From: Dichotomocladium elegans
Lineage: Eukaryota; Mucoromycota; Mucoromycetes; Mucorales; Lichtheimiaceae
Assembly: GCA_025716815.1 (NCBI GenBank)
Contig: JAIXMN010000025.1
Coordinates: forward strand, 248,001-312,000
Length of the DNA stretch: 64,000 bases
Direction of reading: 5' to 3'
Below, piece after piece: positions 15,400 to 27,278 of the stretch. Both the position numbers and the translations under genes were made by a program. Under the pieces are notes generated by a model that was not told the DNA's origin, did no database searches, and saw only the letters and a program-made list of their open reading frames with translations. The first letter of the stretch is position 1; the number at the start of each line of letters is the position of its first letter.

Positions 15400-16067
15400 T
15401 CATTCGTTTTGCTTGTTTGTTGCTTGCGCTAGGTTAGGGTCACTAGAGCGGTTAGAGAGTAATATAGCCTCTTGCTCGATCTTTGCGTCCTCCTCGGGAG
15501 TGCTGACGGGTCCCTTGTAGTTTGCTTTCTTCAAGAAGTCCTTTGATTGTTTTCAAAGTTAAGTTTAGGCAGTGTTCCCTTTCTTTCCTTGAAAGCACGA
15601 AATACCTTTTGGGTCTGGTAGCACTTCCAAAACTTCTGCTTTTGATTCTCACACATTCTGGCCTTGTCCCACCAGCTTCCGTCCTTGAAGCATGTCATCA
15701 GATCGACGTGCAAGTCGGCGCAATTGTCCAGCGCCTTTTCGTGGATCTCGCGTTTCTGATCCAGCATGTCCCGGACTACCCACATTACTTTGGGTCGTTG
15801 AGGCACCTGCTGTTGTGAGTTATCTACTGTTGGAGCATCGGCGGGAATCGGGTTCAGAGTCGGACGATGGCGATCGTAACCAGTATGTAATTCTGCCGTC
15901 GTCGTTTGTGGGGAGGCGTTTGCATTTTCTTCGGACGTTGTGGTCTCTGGTGCGGTTTTGGTGGGATCATATAGAGGCTGAGCCTTTGAAAGGTAGCCCT
16001 CGAGATCTTGATCTCTAACATAAGAATCAACGTAATCGCGTGCACTTGTGGATTTATGTTCGGCCAT
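15400..16067 (-). CDS. Twin CX9C (CHCH) protein, 200 aa
   Basis: Two exons (15606-16067 and 15400-15540) joined across a 65-nt intron with a TTAAC branch site give 200 aa. The core holds two CX9C motifs, CADLHVDLMTC and CENQKQKFWKC, separated by FKDGSWWDKARM. This is the helical-hairpin arrangement of CHCH proteins, which are oxidised by Mia40 in the mitochondrial intermembrane space and often act in respiratory-chain assembly. The N-terminal ~90 residues are Thr/Pro-rich and probably disordered. The exact family member (COX assembly factor, MICOS-like or other) cannot be told by eye. Without the intron the frame would end in QRTS; the spliced end, QKDFLKKANYKGP onwards, looks more protein-like. 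It lies in tandem with the deacetylase and mL67. Confidence 0.8.
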
Positions 16068-16365
16068 GTGTATAATAGTGAGTGAAGCCTGTATCGGTGA
16101 CCCCTGGGACTCGCTTATTATTTATTTTTGTTGCAATGCCCGCAGTTAAGAGGGTTCCACAGCAGCTGCATGGTAAAATCATCAGTGAAGGAGCATCGTC
16201 ATCTTCTTTCCCTTCTCGCTTTCCTGCTCTATTGGGTGATATGGTTTGCACTTAAATGTCTACAAGTATATTATTACATTTTCCACTTCAACAGCGCATA
16301 TGCTCTTCTTTTCTCTCTCTCTTTTTTTCACGCCAAACAGATATGATGAGTTCTATATAATGAGG

Positions 16366-16954
16366 CTATGCAGAAATAAGGCGGTTGTTCTTGAGCTCGA
16401 GCTGCCCGTGTTCCACAAAGGATGGCCACTGCTTTCCTTCTTCAACCATTTCCAGAAATCGAGGTTGTTCCCAAAGTGCTGCTAACTTGGTTTCGCCTCC
16501 AAAATGTTTTGGTCCGAGCGATTCCAGAGCGTCTCGAAGGGATACGACTGTGGTTTCAACAAGATCACTTTCGATCGGGCCGCGTGCGCGTTTTGGCAAT
16601 TCGAGATGTTCTGCTGATGTTTTGATTTGCTGTTGTCGTCCTTTTGAGCGTTGTAGCAGAGCGTCGGTGACAGCTTGTGCTGATTGAGACGAATTAAAAC
16701 CTGTGAGGGCGAGCATCGGACGCCACAAATCCTTTCTCAAACGCACAGGGCGTATGGCATTATCAAGCTGCTTAAGCGTAGCATTCTAGAGTCATGAAAG
16801 CATTTGACAGGGACAGCGTAAGTCCCAAGAATTGCGCGTGGAAATCTCGTTAGGTGGTTGTTTAAACTACCTTTGCGAAATGTTTGGTGGACACAATGAC
16901 CTGGTTGGTCTGAATGTTGCGGAACAAGTACACTGCGTGGTTTGAGGATGCCAT
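16366..16954 (-). CDS. MHR1: Mitochondrial large ribosomal subunit protein mL67 (Mhr1 family), 167 aa
   Basis: Two exons (16871-16954 and 16366-16785) give 167 aa. The N-terminal block VYLFRNIQTNQVIVSTKHFA followed by a basic RLRKDLWRPML motif is the signature of mL67/Mhr1. That family is a component of the fungal mitoribosomal large subunit and, in yeast, also affects mtDNA recombination. The protein is basic in its first half and shorter than the ~226-aa yeast protein. It starts nearly at the conserved block, with no obvious cleavable presequence. It is on the same strand as the CX9C gene, about 300 bp upstream of it, so both may serve mitochondria, but co-regulation is only a guess. Confidence 0.8.
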
Positions 16955-18096
16955 ATGTCTGTGGAGCGTGCGTTTCCGAAGAAAGACCAACCCAAAATTA
17001 GGAGCTTCAAAGCCCATTCTTCCCCGACCCCCTCCCCAGCTGCTGTTTTGACGAAGAGTGACTGCTCCGCAAAAAAAAATATCAAAGCATACACCATTTT
17101 CATCGGTGTCCTAGCAGTTCTGGAAGTCGCAAGGTTACAAAAATAGATTGCTTTCCTTTACACCCTGAAATGAGCAATCTATTTTTTTTTTTACAATGGG
17201 CAAGGTCATCTGTTGATGAGCGTAGCTGTTCTGAACCTATGGACTATGTCACAGAATATCTGCGTAGTATATGTTGCAGGGGTAATACTAACCTTATTGC
17301 TACCCATACCCCCAAGCGAACAGATTCAGATGAAAGAAGCAGACTTTAAGCGTGGCTACAAGTATACACGGACAAAGATAAAGTCTATGTTCGTGCAGCA
17401 CAATAATGGGCTTTACCACATGAAAAGGACCCTGAGAGCAAATTTAAGAGATGATCCTTCTCATGTACATCAGTGAAGAGCATAAGAGCACTATCTTAGG
17501 GCAGGGTTGATACAATATTTATATAATGTATCATTATCGCCGTCGTGTATCCTGTGACATTAGCACTTGACCGGAAACACACAGGCCGCGAATGATGTGT
17601 ATAAAATTGACGTATTAGACCATCGTCTTCGGCGCGCAGTATGTAATTTACGCTGTGACATCTACCGAGGTCAATGAATTAGTTAGGCTATCGAATAATA
17701 AAAAAAACGCAAGAATGAACTCCATACCTCAAAAGACCATGGCAAAGGACACGGGGCCTCCGTTGCTGCTGCTGTTGTCGCCGCCGAGGATTTAACGCCA
17801 TCTGTCATCATTGTTCTAAGATCGTATCTGCTGTCATAGTAGATATTGTCTTTTTGGAATCTGTTATCTTCAAGATATTGACTGCACGGCTGAACTGCTA
17901 ACCAAATAGCATATTGATGTCGCTGCTGCTGCACACCGGATTTATCTTGCAACCATCATATATCGAGCATTGCTGGACATGAGGAAAGATGGCCTCATGT
18001 AATTTGCATGTTGGAGGTATCAAGGCAAGCGCTTGTTGATCAGAGCTCTGTTCCTGGCCTTGAAGGACGATCTAAGTGCGCGTCTCTCGTACTCCA
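16955..18096. other. Gene-poor interval
   Basis: It contains the mL67 promoter. Two short open frames (17213-17476 plus, 17683-17952 minus) lack motifs. The minus one could be a downstream exon of the orphan frame at 18097-18471, but I could not find a phase-consistent junction. Nothing else is seen. Confidence 0.4.
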
Positions 18097-18471
18097 CTAG
18101 AAAGAGCCATACTTCAAAAAACGGCTACTCAAGATCATCGTAATGTCGAAGACTTGATTGATTTGAAGTTCGTTTAGGAAGATGCATTTTGAGAAGGCGA
18201 ATGTGTGCACTGTTGTGGCGTGGGCAATGTCGACCACTTCTAACAACCGCTCACAATGCTCTTCTCGCCAATCAATGCTACAAATACTAGATTTCACGGA
18301 GAGGATGTGGTCTCTTGCATCGTGAGTGCTTAAGACACTCGTAGATGATGTAGCGGAGAAAGACATATCTGTATCTGGATCCCAGTTTCTGGCGTCTAAC
18401 CATTGGTAAAAAGAGTTTACTCTTAAATGTAGATCGCGTATAGCTTTAGATGCCGAAGGGCTAAAATGCAT
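18097..18471 (-). CDS. Orphan hypothetical protein, 124 aa
   Basis: An open frame of 124 codons starting ATG at 18469-18471. The sequence has believable helical stretches (HFSPSASKAIRDLHLRVNSF, then DWREEHCERLLEVVDIAHAT) and ordinary composition. It shows no signal peptide, membrane segment or known motif. It stands alone in a gene-poor stretch next to a degenerate region. It may be a real small gene, the first exon of a longer one, or part of the neighbouring relic. I do not recognise it. Confidence 0.35.
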   Translation of the reverse strand: MHFSPSASKAIRDLHLRVNSFYQWLDARNWDPDTDMSFSATSSTSVLSTHDARDHILSVKSSICSIDWREEHCERLLEVVDIAHATTVHTFAFSKCIFLNELQINQVFDITMILSSRFLKYGSF

Positions 18472-18974
18472 GGTATGTCATGATATTGCTTCGATGAGTC
18501 AAATCGGACCCTCTTAAACTGTCATCCCAGCTCCTAATAATCTACCACGTTGGAATTTTTATCAATTGCCGATATACTTTTATTGTAAGATTAATAGCAG
18601 CACATCTTCATTTATATGACGTAGTATTATCAGTATTAAAAGATCAATCAGTCAATTTGTTTCTTCTTGTTGGGAAGCACCTAACACCCATCCTGTCCGG
18701 GCCATCTTCTCTGTTCATACCTATTCTCTCTTGCTAACCGTTCCTCCTCCAATCCAACACTTACACGGTATAAATATCGTACATGAGATAAATAATGACG
18801 TAGAAAATACAGAAAAACGTCGCATAAATTGTATAAAGTTGTTGAATCAGTAGGTAGAAGGATCTGACATCGATGAATTGGTACTCATTAGTCAGCGATA
18901 GCGTAGATCATCCATAATTGACGCATTCTTAGGCTCGGTAGTACAAAGAAGGTTGCCTTTCAGTTTCTCTGCCA
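18472..18974. other. Gene-poor interval
   Basis: A/T-rich spacer between the orphan frame and the degenerate coding-like region. I see nothing identifiable in it. Confidence 0.4.
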
Positions 18975-21916
18975 ATGCCTCTTCTTCTTTCTGTCACCGT
19001 GTACGGGAACCAAAGGCAACATTACTTCGCAAAAACTCATTCGTTCTATGATCATCAAGAAGCGATACCTCGCTATCTACTGTCTACTGGTGTTAAAGTC
19101 ATCATCGCTAATTTTGGCGCTTGTTTCTTCCATTTTACTTCAACAACTCGTGGCGGAGCTGTACTTGATTCCTGTATTTGAAGAAGATAGTAATATAGTG
19201 CTCGCCATAAAGTACAACCTATAACTGGTGTTTTTCATGTGCGAATAAACGTATTCGACCTAGTCGAGGAATTGCGTCACATGGTCCCTAGAGTATTGGA
19301 ATTATGCGCAGAACTCTTTGCGAAAACTCGGCTGGTCTTGAGGTTTGCTTGGTTCTTGACGGCAAGACTCTTTCAGCAAAATCCAGAATTCATAGAACAA
19401 GGGACATATCTGCGATTCCAAGCGCCCAAAACAGCAAATGCTTATTTCAGAAGCCAGGTTCCAACCAAGATTCATTGGGCTTAGCCGGGCAAGCAAAGAA
19501 GTAGGTGTGTTTCGACGCGCCCATTAAAAACGGTATTGTCCAGGTAAGTGGGTTGATTGAGAAATACAGAATAGAATCACTTGATATATGATTTTCTAAA
19601 AAGATTCTCCGTGACGGACGCCGTTTTCGCAATATCGACTCTGGAATGGACTGTGATGAGGCAGACTTCTCAAATTCGGTTCCATTCGAGAGCGATAGCG
19701 AAATCATGTCCTTGGCCGAAAAATTCAAGAATAAGGCTATCATCCCAGTTATTCTTTTACGGGGTGATGGTCTGTTTGTAATGAAATCCGTCGATATCGG
19801 ACACATCGTTAGGATCAGTTGGCTGGACCCTAATGGTCAGGTGTGCACCAAACGTACATTCCTCATGCTTCTCGGTTTCATTAAGTTGGATGAAGACACC
19901 GGTTTATTGCATGTAAGGAGTTCGTCTATTGTTCCACTATTACTTGGGCAATTATCGTCCCAGCTTCTTGCCAATAACTATGGCAGATGATGTCTATCAA
20001 AGCTCGATGGCGGTGCAATGGCCAGCAGAGGGAGCCCTGACCAAGCGAGAACCAATCTTGGAACAAGACTTGCCACACAAGTATGAGCATAAGGAGCCCC
20101 TGTCAGCCTTTCTTATAAGGTAATAAAGTTAATTCGTCAACATGTGTCATATTCACCTTCTTTTTAGGCGCAAAAACCCAGTCATTTTGTTTTATGTATC
20201 AAGTCGATGAAGACTAACTTTCTGAAGGATCTACCAGTGACCTGGCCTTGTCCCAAAGGGCGCTCGCAAAGGAAATATTAGAACCTCCTCATCTTGAGCG
20301 ACACAATATGGTCGATCTATCATTGATCCCAAAGCTATATCATTGAAGAGATAGCAAACACTATACAGTGCATATAACTCTCGGCAAAACAAATGCTCAC
20401 TACGGGTTTATATTCAAGCATCCTTTCAGGAGCAGCTAAACGCAACGGAGAGCATCATGCAATGGCCCGCAGACCAATTGCATGGGAAAAGTCCTAGGTA
20501 AACTGGTCAGAACCTTTCGTATGCACGACACATCACTAGACATTGTCAACATTGCCGTTGGTCTTGCTGCCAGTACGCTGGAACCAAAAATTGCCCTTCG
20601 CTTTTTGCTTTATTCTTTCCCAGTGATAGCAGTGAATCTACAACAATCCGGCGCTTTATCTTCTTTAACGCAACCCATTTCGATACAGGCAGTAGAACAA
20701 GCAGGCGTTTAACTAGATCGCACCCTTCGATCCATTGCTTTGTGAAAGTATATGAATAAGACTTCGAATTTGTCTACTAAAATAATTTCTTCGGTGCTCA
20801 ACATTCCACCACAGCCCTTTCCGAAATGCTGCTTTGCCTACAAGGAAATGGTACTACATTCACGCGACACTAGATAATCTCAGTTCGATTATCCCTTCAA
20901 CTTCCCTTTCAGACGTGGTTACTGAGATGGGTCATAGGCTAGACGACATATTTCGTACGAACACTGTCTATAACTTCCTCAGACGACTTGAGGAATTTCT
21001 CAAGTCCCAGCTCAAAGACATGGCCAGAACATACTTGCGTCACAAGATAGCGTAAATGCATTCAGATGATGCCGTTCTCGATGACGATTTACTTGTGCCA
21101 TACGAGGGCGCCGTTCGGATTGATTTTGGTCATCAGTGTGCGACTGCTAGCGTCTACCAGCCCAAGAGCCAAGGTGTCGCCAACAAGTTGGTGATACAAA
21201 GAGGCTACGTCTCTGGTCAGTCAAGACCAAACAGTCGGAAGCTTGAACATTAGAAACTACATAACGGTCTCCATCTATTGGAAGCGAAGCTCGGTGAATT
21301 CTCGAGATACACATCATTGAGTGCTTTCTTGAATTATTGTTGACAGTGACACCAGGTTGGTCCTGCAGTCTGGTCGTTCTAGTCCCGCAAGTCAATGCTC
21401 CAACTCGCCTGAGACACAAAAAGTATCGCAGAGATCGGCTTTGGAGAAATCAGTCGATCTCATGATCAATCAGCTCATGCAACTCGCCCACAGTGGATGC
21501 ACGGTGTTGGCATTTGACATGGATGCAGTCGGTGGTGCAAAAACGAAAGCTTTGATAAAAAAAGGAATGCTCATCCTATTTTTTGGTTAGTAGACGAATT
21601 AGGACAGACGTAAACACGCCTCTCGTCGTGCCTTTAATTTGCCAACATCAAGGCTAGACACCAAGTGAAGTAGCACGCGGATCAATGTGACAGCAATCCC
21701 ATATTGGGGTTACCAGACCTGTATAGATCTCCTGTGGCCCTTTTCGAAAAGACCATAGTGTATTCTGGAGCGAATACGAACTGGCAACAGTACAATGAAA
21801 CCAATGTCTTCTATAAATTTTGACAAAGACGCTATCATCCTGAGTTCTGCAACTATTGCCGTCAAACAGTTGGGGATTTTGGTGGCATATGAACCAAGTT
21901 CGTGGGGGGGGGCCAA
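18975..21916 (+). pseudogene. Broken coding-like region, probable decayed multi-exon gene
   Basis: Many plus-strand segments read as normal protein but are cut by stops and frame changes. Examples are 19620-19850 (ILRDGRRFRNIDSG..., AEKFKNKAIIPVILLRGDG, VRISWLDPNGQ), 20482-20710 (SLDIVNIAVGLAASTLEP), 20860-21055 (HATLDNLSSIIPSTSLSDVV, LKDMARTYLRHKI), 21440-21560 (SVDLMINQLMQLAHSGCTV) and about 21715-21820 (LYRSPVALFEKTIVYSGANT). Some junctions look like genuine introns, for example GTAAGT at about 19542. I could not build one open frame through it. It may be a decayed large gene, or a live one with many introns and a few errors in my reading. The family is not recognised. Confidence 0.35.
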
Positions 21917-22035
21917 TTCCAGAGGTATATGATTGTTGTGACTGGTTGGGAAATGGGAGGGTGTGTGTCGACCGAAAAGGGCCTTCCCAATTGAACTACG
22001 GGTTCTTTTTTTTTCTTAGTTCTTCTTCGTCTGCA

Positions 22036-23730
22036 ATGTTTCGCCCGAATACCGGCATTGATTTAAACGACTTCCCCGCGTTAGGGACGCCAGTGTCCAG
22101 CAATCGAGGGTCTGCACCAGGCTCTTTACCTCCTCAACCTCCTTCTTCTTCCATTTTACCATCAAATCGATTCGCGAATTACCCATCCTCTACGTCCAAT
22201 CCCAATCATTTGCAAGACGTTTTACTGGGAAATAGTGGTCCCGTTGCTGGAAACAGCACTCAGGTTGATTACGGCGTACCTTCCTCATCACCACTCGGGT
22301 CCTTTCCACCTGTTCATAATGCTGCTGCCGCGGCGGCAGCAGCAGCTGCTTACGCAGGTCATGCCGCAAGCGATCATCATCAGCTTGCAGGCGCTCGAGG
22401 GCTGGCACCCAGAACATTTTCAATGGATGATTTTCCCGCATTGAGGAGTTCAGCATCGTCGGCTGCTTCACCTTATAGTAATGATTTAGCACCCGGGTCG
22501 ATAAACCCAAAAGGCGAACCATGGGATTATGCAGCCGCACGAGAGAGTATGTTATTTCTCTTCGTTTTCTTTCTTTTCGTTTGATCAGCTTGAACTGACA
22601 GCATCTGTCATGTAGGCAGTAAACAATTTTCTGCGTCTAATGGTGCGAAGGGTGATATGATGAATGCATCTCAATGGGTAAATTCCGCTCTCCTTTTCTT
22701 TCTTTTAGTCACGGAACTTATGAAGAGGGCCTGTGATTAGTCTCGTGGTGATTCTACGCCGTCTCGTCCAAGCTCAAGAAAAGCTGTCGGATCCACGCCA
22801 GCGCTTGGGAAAGACCAGGATATTAAGGGAGCAGCTGGAGTTGGCGACGGGAAATCTGCAGATTCCTATGGCCTTCTTGGATTGCTGGGAGTAATACGGA
22901 TGACGGATCCCGATCGGAGCATGCTTGCGTTAGGAAGTGATCTAACAACTCTGGGATTGGACTTGAACACAGCTGAGTAAGTTGATGTTGTGAAATGACT
23001 ATTCTCTCTCTGTTAAGACTCTTTTCTTCTATTTCCCGCCCCCCGTGTTCTCTCCCTTTCCCTACGATGGACTAGTTCCATATACTCTACCTTTATTTCA
23101 CCGTGGTCCGATACCCAGACCCCTCCTGGTCTTAATGTGGAACCCGGCTTTTACCTGCCCCCGTGCTACCGGACAGTGCAAGCATCTCCACCGGCTCATC
23201 AGCGCATGCGGACGTTCACCGAAGAGATTCTCTTTTATGTGTTCTACTCTATGCCAAAGGATATCGCCCAAGAGGCTGCAGCCCAGGAGCTGTAAGTTAA
23301 ATGTGTTTGCATTATTCCTGGATATGAAGAGACTTTAGGCTGAAACGTTGTTTTACAAAGGTATGCAAGAAACTGGCGGTATCATAAAGAGTTGGGTATG
23401 TGGCTGACCAAGGAAGCCGACGAGAATGGGCGGCCGGTACAGGGCTGGCGGCGGACATCCCCCAGTGCTGTGGATCGTGGTGTGTATGTGATCTTTGATC
23501 CCACATCATGGTCGAAAGTGAAGCGGGAATGGACTTTGCCGTGGGATGCTTTAGAGGACCGACAACAACAGCAGCAGCAGCAACAGCAGCAGCAGGTCTC
23601 ACAGGGCCCATCCTCGTCCTCATCACAACCGACGCGGGTGCAGCAGCAACAGCAACAGCCAGGCATGAACATGTCCAATCCAGCATCTGGTATTTCCCCA
23701 GGATTAGCCAGTAGAGGTGTTATGATATAG
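22036..23730 (+). CDS. NOT2: CCR4-NOT complex subunit NOT2, 464 aa
   Basis: Five exons (22036-22546, 22616-22677, 22741-22976, 23076-23291, 23361-23730) close to 464 aa. The C-terminal NOT box is clear: PPCYRTVQASPPAHQRMRTF, then ILFYVFYSMPKDIAQEAAAQ, YARNWRYHKELGMWLTK and a GVYVIFDPTSWSKVKREW block. NOT2 holds the NOT module of CCR4-NOT together with NOT1 and NOT3/5 and helps in mRNA deadenylation and transcription control. The N-terminus has two NOT2-type DFPAL motifs (LNDFPALG, MDDFPALR) and an Ala tract. The C-terminus carries Gln runs encoded by CAG/CAA repeats. YVH1 starts about 190 bp downstream on the same strand. Confidence 0.93.
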
Positions 23731-23922
23731 ACACGCCTTAGCTGCAAAAAATTGCTTTTTCAACCACTCTTTCTCCCATGAAGGCTACCAGTGAAGCCAG
23801 ATATATTACCAACAAAGGCGCAGTAGAGTTGCGTCCTGGCGACTTTCCATTTTTCATCTTTAAGAGGCTCGGTGATTCAGATCCCGTCTTTTCGCGAACA
23901 CTTTTCTTTTAATTTTTTTGAC

Positions 23923-25124
23923 ATGTCAATGTTGGAGAATAGATCCATGCAGGAGATTATACCTAGGCTCTTTCTCGGAAGTGCCACTGCCTCTTTGTCG
24001 CTGGAGACTTTGGTACTGCACGGTGTTACTCATGTACTGTCCATCGGTCCCTTTGATCCACTCTTCGACTCCATTACTTACAAGGTTGCTCAAAGACAAT
24101 ACGAGTGTTGGAGGCTAGATCTGACGATAAGACAACGATTAGATTATCAATGAAATGGATGTTCCCGAAACGAATCTGATTCAATACTTTAATGAGACCT
24201 ACGATTTCATTCAAGGCGGGCTTGATGCCGGAGGGGTGGTGCTGGTCCACTGCCAGGCGGGGGTGTCCCGCAGTCCAGCCGTTGTGGCTGCTTATCTTAT
24301 GCGAGTTCGCAGTCTTCCGGCGCAACAAGCCCTTGATATTATCCGTGACCAGCGTTCGTTTGTTGTTCCTAATGATGGATTCCTTGAACAGCTCGATCTA
24401 TACTACGAACTCAAATACGAGGTGGATGTCAAACATACTGCTTATCGACGCTACCTTGTGGATGGAATGGCACGCGAGCAGCAAGGTATGTACCCACAAA
24501 AGAGGGGAAAGAGAAAACAAAAAGGGCCCTGCACCCGCTCTATTTCGTTCTTTGATACAAAACGTCATCGGTTGGATTAGAACACGGGTATATCAGCCAT
24601 CTCGCCCTGACGGCTGACCCGGAATTCAGCCAAGCGGCAGCCACGTGGCTAAGGTGCAGAAAATGCAGGTACGCACGGGCATTAATGGAGAAAAACCAAG
24701 AAATTCATTATTTTTTCTTAGGCGTAAGCTTGTTGAGGTCGACCATGTGCTTGAGCACCAACCTGGTAAAGGCCAGCTGGCGTTTTCATATCTCAAACGC
24801 GATGCCGACTTGAATGCGACGTCGTCAACCAGCGCTGCTGCTACTACTGGGTATGCTCTCAACCAGTCCATCAGTCCATTGCTTGCTCAGATTTCGTCGT
24901 CCCGAAATCAATGTTCGTCCTACTTTATCGAGCCTATGGAATGGATGACGAACATCACCGAAGGACAGCTGGAAGGGCGGATTGACTGTCCAAAATGCAT
25001 GGCTAAACTAGGCCAGTACAATTGGTCCGGCGCGCAGTGTTCCTGTGGCAGGTGGATCACACCCGCTTTCATGCTCCATCGCAAGCAGGTGGATGAAATC
25101 AAAAGCTTGAGTAAAAGAACTTAG
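23923..25124 (+). CDS. YVH1: Dual-specificity phosphatase YVH1 (DUSP12), 331 aa
   Basis: Four exons (23923-24084, 24143-24485, 24581-24668, 24722-25124) give 331 aa. The phosphatase signature is HCQAGVSRSP with catalytic Cys91 and a general-acid Asp in the MDVPE loop. The C-terminal zinc-binding domain has CRKCRRKL and CPKCMAKLGQYNWSGAQCSC followed by WITPAF, typical of YVH1/DUSP12. In yeast YVH1 releases Mrt4 from pre-60S particles so that the P-stalk can form; the zinc domain is enough for that job. Here both domains keep their key residues. The start at MSMLENRS was chosen because the upstream in-frame extension lacks an ATG. It lies between NOT2 and the spartin-like gene, all on the plus strand with very short gaps. 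Confidence 0.92.
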
Positions 25125-25267
25125 ACCAAAGTCGTAGAAATTAACATTTGTCATTGCTTGTGCCGAGTTTAGCCAAGAAATTCTTGAATCACAATCCCGC
25201 CAGTATATATCGTACTGTTCTTTCCCCCCACCCATCGCTTTTCTAATACACAATACATTATATATTT

Positions 25268-26832
25268 ATGATGACTCAACTAGAACACCTTTTTACTGTT
25301 GACCGCACTTCATTGTCTCTTTATGTCGATGGAGAGATCCGTATCATCGGTGATGGCCAAGTTCATGTCTATTCCGATAAGCAGCAACAGCAACTTATCC
25401 TCCGCTTTGTTGACCACTTTGGACAAGAGAGTGAATCAATCATACTCACTCCACAGGCGAACGCATGGCTCCAAGACAATCAGATCCTCGTCCTTGAGCG
25501 GTTAAAAGGAGGCCAATGGCGTTTGGATTGCAGGTTTGGGTTACAAAATGCTGGACGCACAGCTCACAACGCTTATACACGCACCTCCTGTTTTTTTTTT
25601 GGGGGGGAAATCTAGTGCTTCAGATACCGAGGTCTTCTCGGCTTTACAGGATTACTTGAGTTATTTCATAAAGTATACGAACAGACATCAACTACGAAAT
25701 GCATTGGCGATGATGAACCCTATCACGTGCAAAGTAAATGAAGTGATTGCCCGAAACGTATTTCTTGAATGTGAAAAAGGCGACGACCCAAAGCAGCCGG
25801 TTTTTATGGAGACAGCTGATTTTAGGGTAACGTAAAAAAGGGATGTGTGTGCTTCTCGCCAGTCGGCTGCTTACAATAATACCCTTTTTGCACTTTAGCC
25901 TGGGCAGCGCAAGGTCCGTATCTTGTACGATACAGGAAATGCCCTCATTGCTGGCTCGGATTGGGTCGCGTACACAATGATCATGGCCGGTCGCACGCTG
26001 GCACGCCATATCCAAAGGTAAACAGAACATTTACTATTGTTTGATGCCATACACTGTGTTCACGTGGATAGTATTCGTTTTATGTAGTCAAGCTAGGAAT
26101 TACAGCAACACCGTCGAACCTGCAGAGAAGACCCTCCGACTCAGCCAGACAGACCGGTCATATATTGAGACCTTTTTCAATGTGAATCGCAGCCTTATCA
26201 AGGGGGCCGGCGATCTTCTTGGCAAGGCCACTGCAGCAGCGGCATCGGGCATCCATACCCTCTGCGCTGACACCCAGCTTCAGGACGACAACGATCCTGT
26301 GCAGAGCGCAAAACGCCACTTGGGCGTCTCTGTTCTCCATGCGGCCCAGAATGTGCTGGCGGGGTTGACAATGGCGACCGGGAGTGTCCTTGGATCTTCA
26401 CGTGATAGCGCAATAGAGATTATCTACAAGAAGTTTGGCGAGGATGCCGGATTTCTCGCTGAACAGGCAGTCGGGTCCAGGAAGAGCGAGGTTGCAGACA
26501 TTCTGGTCTATTACGATGGCAATGGTGTTGCCCGTCAAGTCTTTGTGGGCCCTAACAATCCATCCGTGTATGCCATGCGTCAGCAAGACTTGTCTTCAAA
26601 CCCCGTGACTAGAGACCCAAGCGGTGCCGAGCTTCATGAGTCTGAGTTCTTCCACTATGCGAGGAAGGAGGAAGAGGGGGTTGATCTTCGTTCCATGATT
26701 TTCAACTATGAGGAAGAAGGTCCCGACGGGACTGCAGCGTCTTCTCTATACCCGGCCGAGGCCCTAGCTCATACCGATGGACACAGCCAGTCAAGCAACC
26801 AAAGCCGAAGCGAACAACATATTGTAGTCTAA
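25268..26832 (+). CDS. Senescence/spartin-domain protein, 446 aa
   Basis: Four exons (25268-25533, 25616-25826, 25899-26017, 26088-26832) give 446 aa. The C-terminal half has the Gly/Ala-rich amphipathic pattern of the senescence domain found in spartin and plant ERD7 proteins (GSDWVAYTMIMAGRTLARHI, IKGAGDLLGKATAAAASGIH, VLAGLTMATGSVLGSSRDSA). In animals spartin binds lipid droplets and carries lipids during their turnover. The N-terminal ~90 residues look like a small beta-rich, PH-like domain (LSLYVDGEIRIIGDG). The tail is acidic and Ser-rich. Only 143 bp separate it from YVH1. Membrane or lipid association is inferred from the family. Confidence 0.75.
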
Positions 26833-27278
26833 TCGCACTTTAGAATACTTTGTTTTCAAAAGGGAGGAAAATAAAATGTCGCATGCATACCCGTTAGTTC
26901 TTACTCTTCAACATAACCCCGAAGGTAGCTATGTGTGCCATTGCGCTAACAATGGCGGAAAAGGGAGGGAAGGAAGGAGCCGGAGCTGTTGACAATCGAC
27001 GGCGGAAGGGTTGGAAGAAGGAACGAGGAGGCACGACGACGGACCAGCAACAACACCAGCGGCAGAAGCAGACGAAGACAAAAGCACCTCGACGAAGCCA
27101 TGGTGGTGGGGAGACCTGCGCGGGTGCATCCAAACCACGGTCCCACCCAAAGCCCATATCCTTTTCCTCTCGAGGCACTTGATTTAGGCCGATATCATTA
27201 TCTACAGAGGGTCTGGAATATTAGAAGATTTGCAGAATGGAACAAGGGTAACCTATTGCTCTTGACAGCTGACCAAAA
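26833..27278. other. Intergenic
   Basis: The 3' region of the spartin-like gene and G/A-rich sequence. Open frames on both strands at 26894-27182 mirror each other and reflect biased composition, so I do not call them. Confidence 0.4.

Noticed and set aside
26894..27182. Overlapping frames on both strands rich in Arg/Gln or Ser/Pro
   Set aside because: They arise from biased GGA/CAG-like composition and mirror each other.
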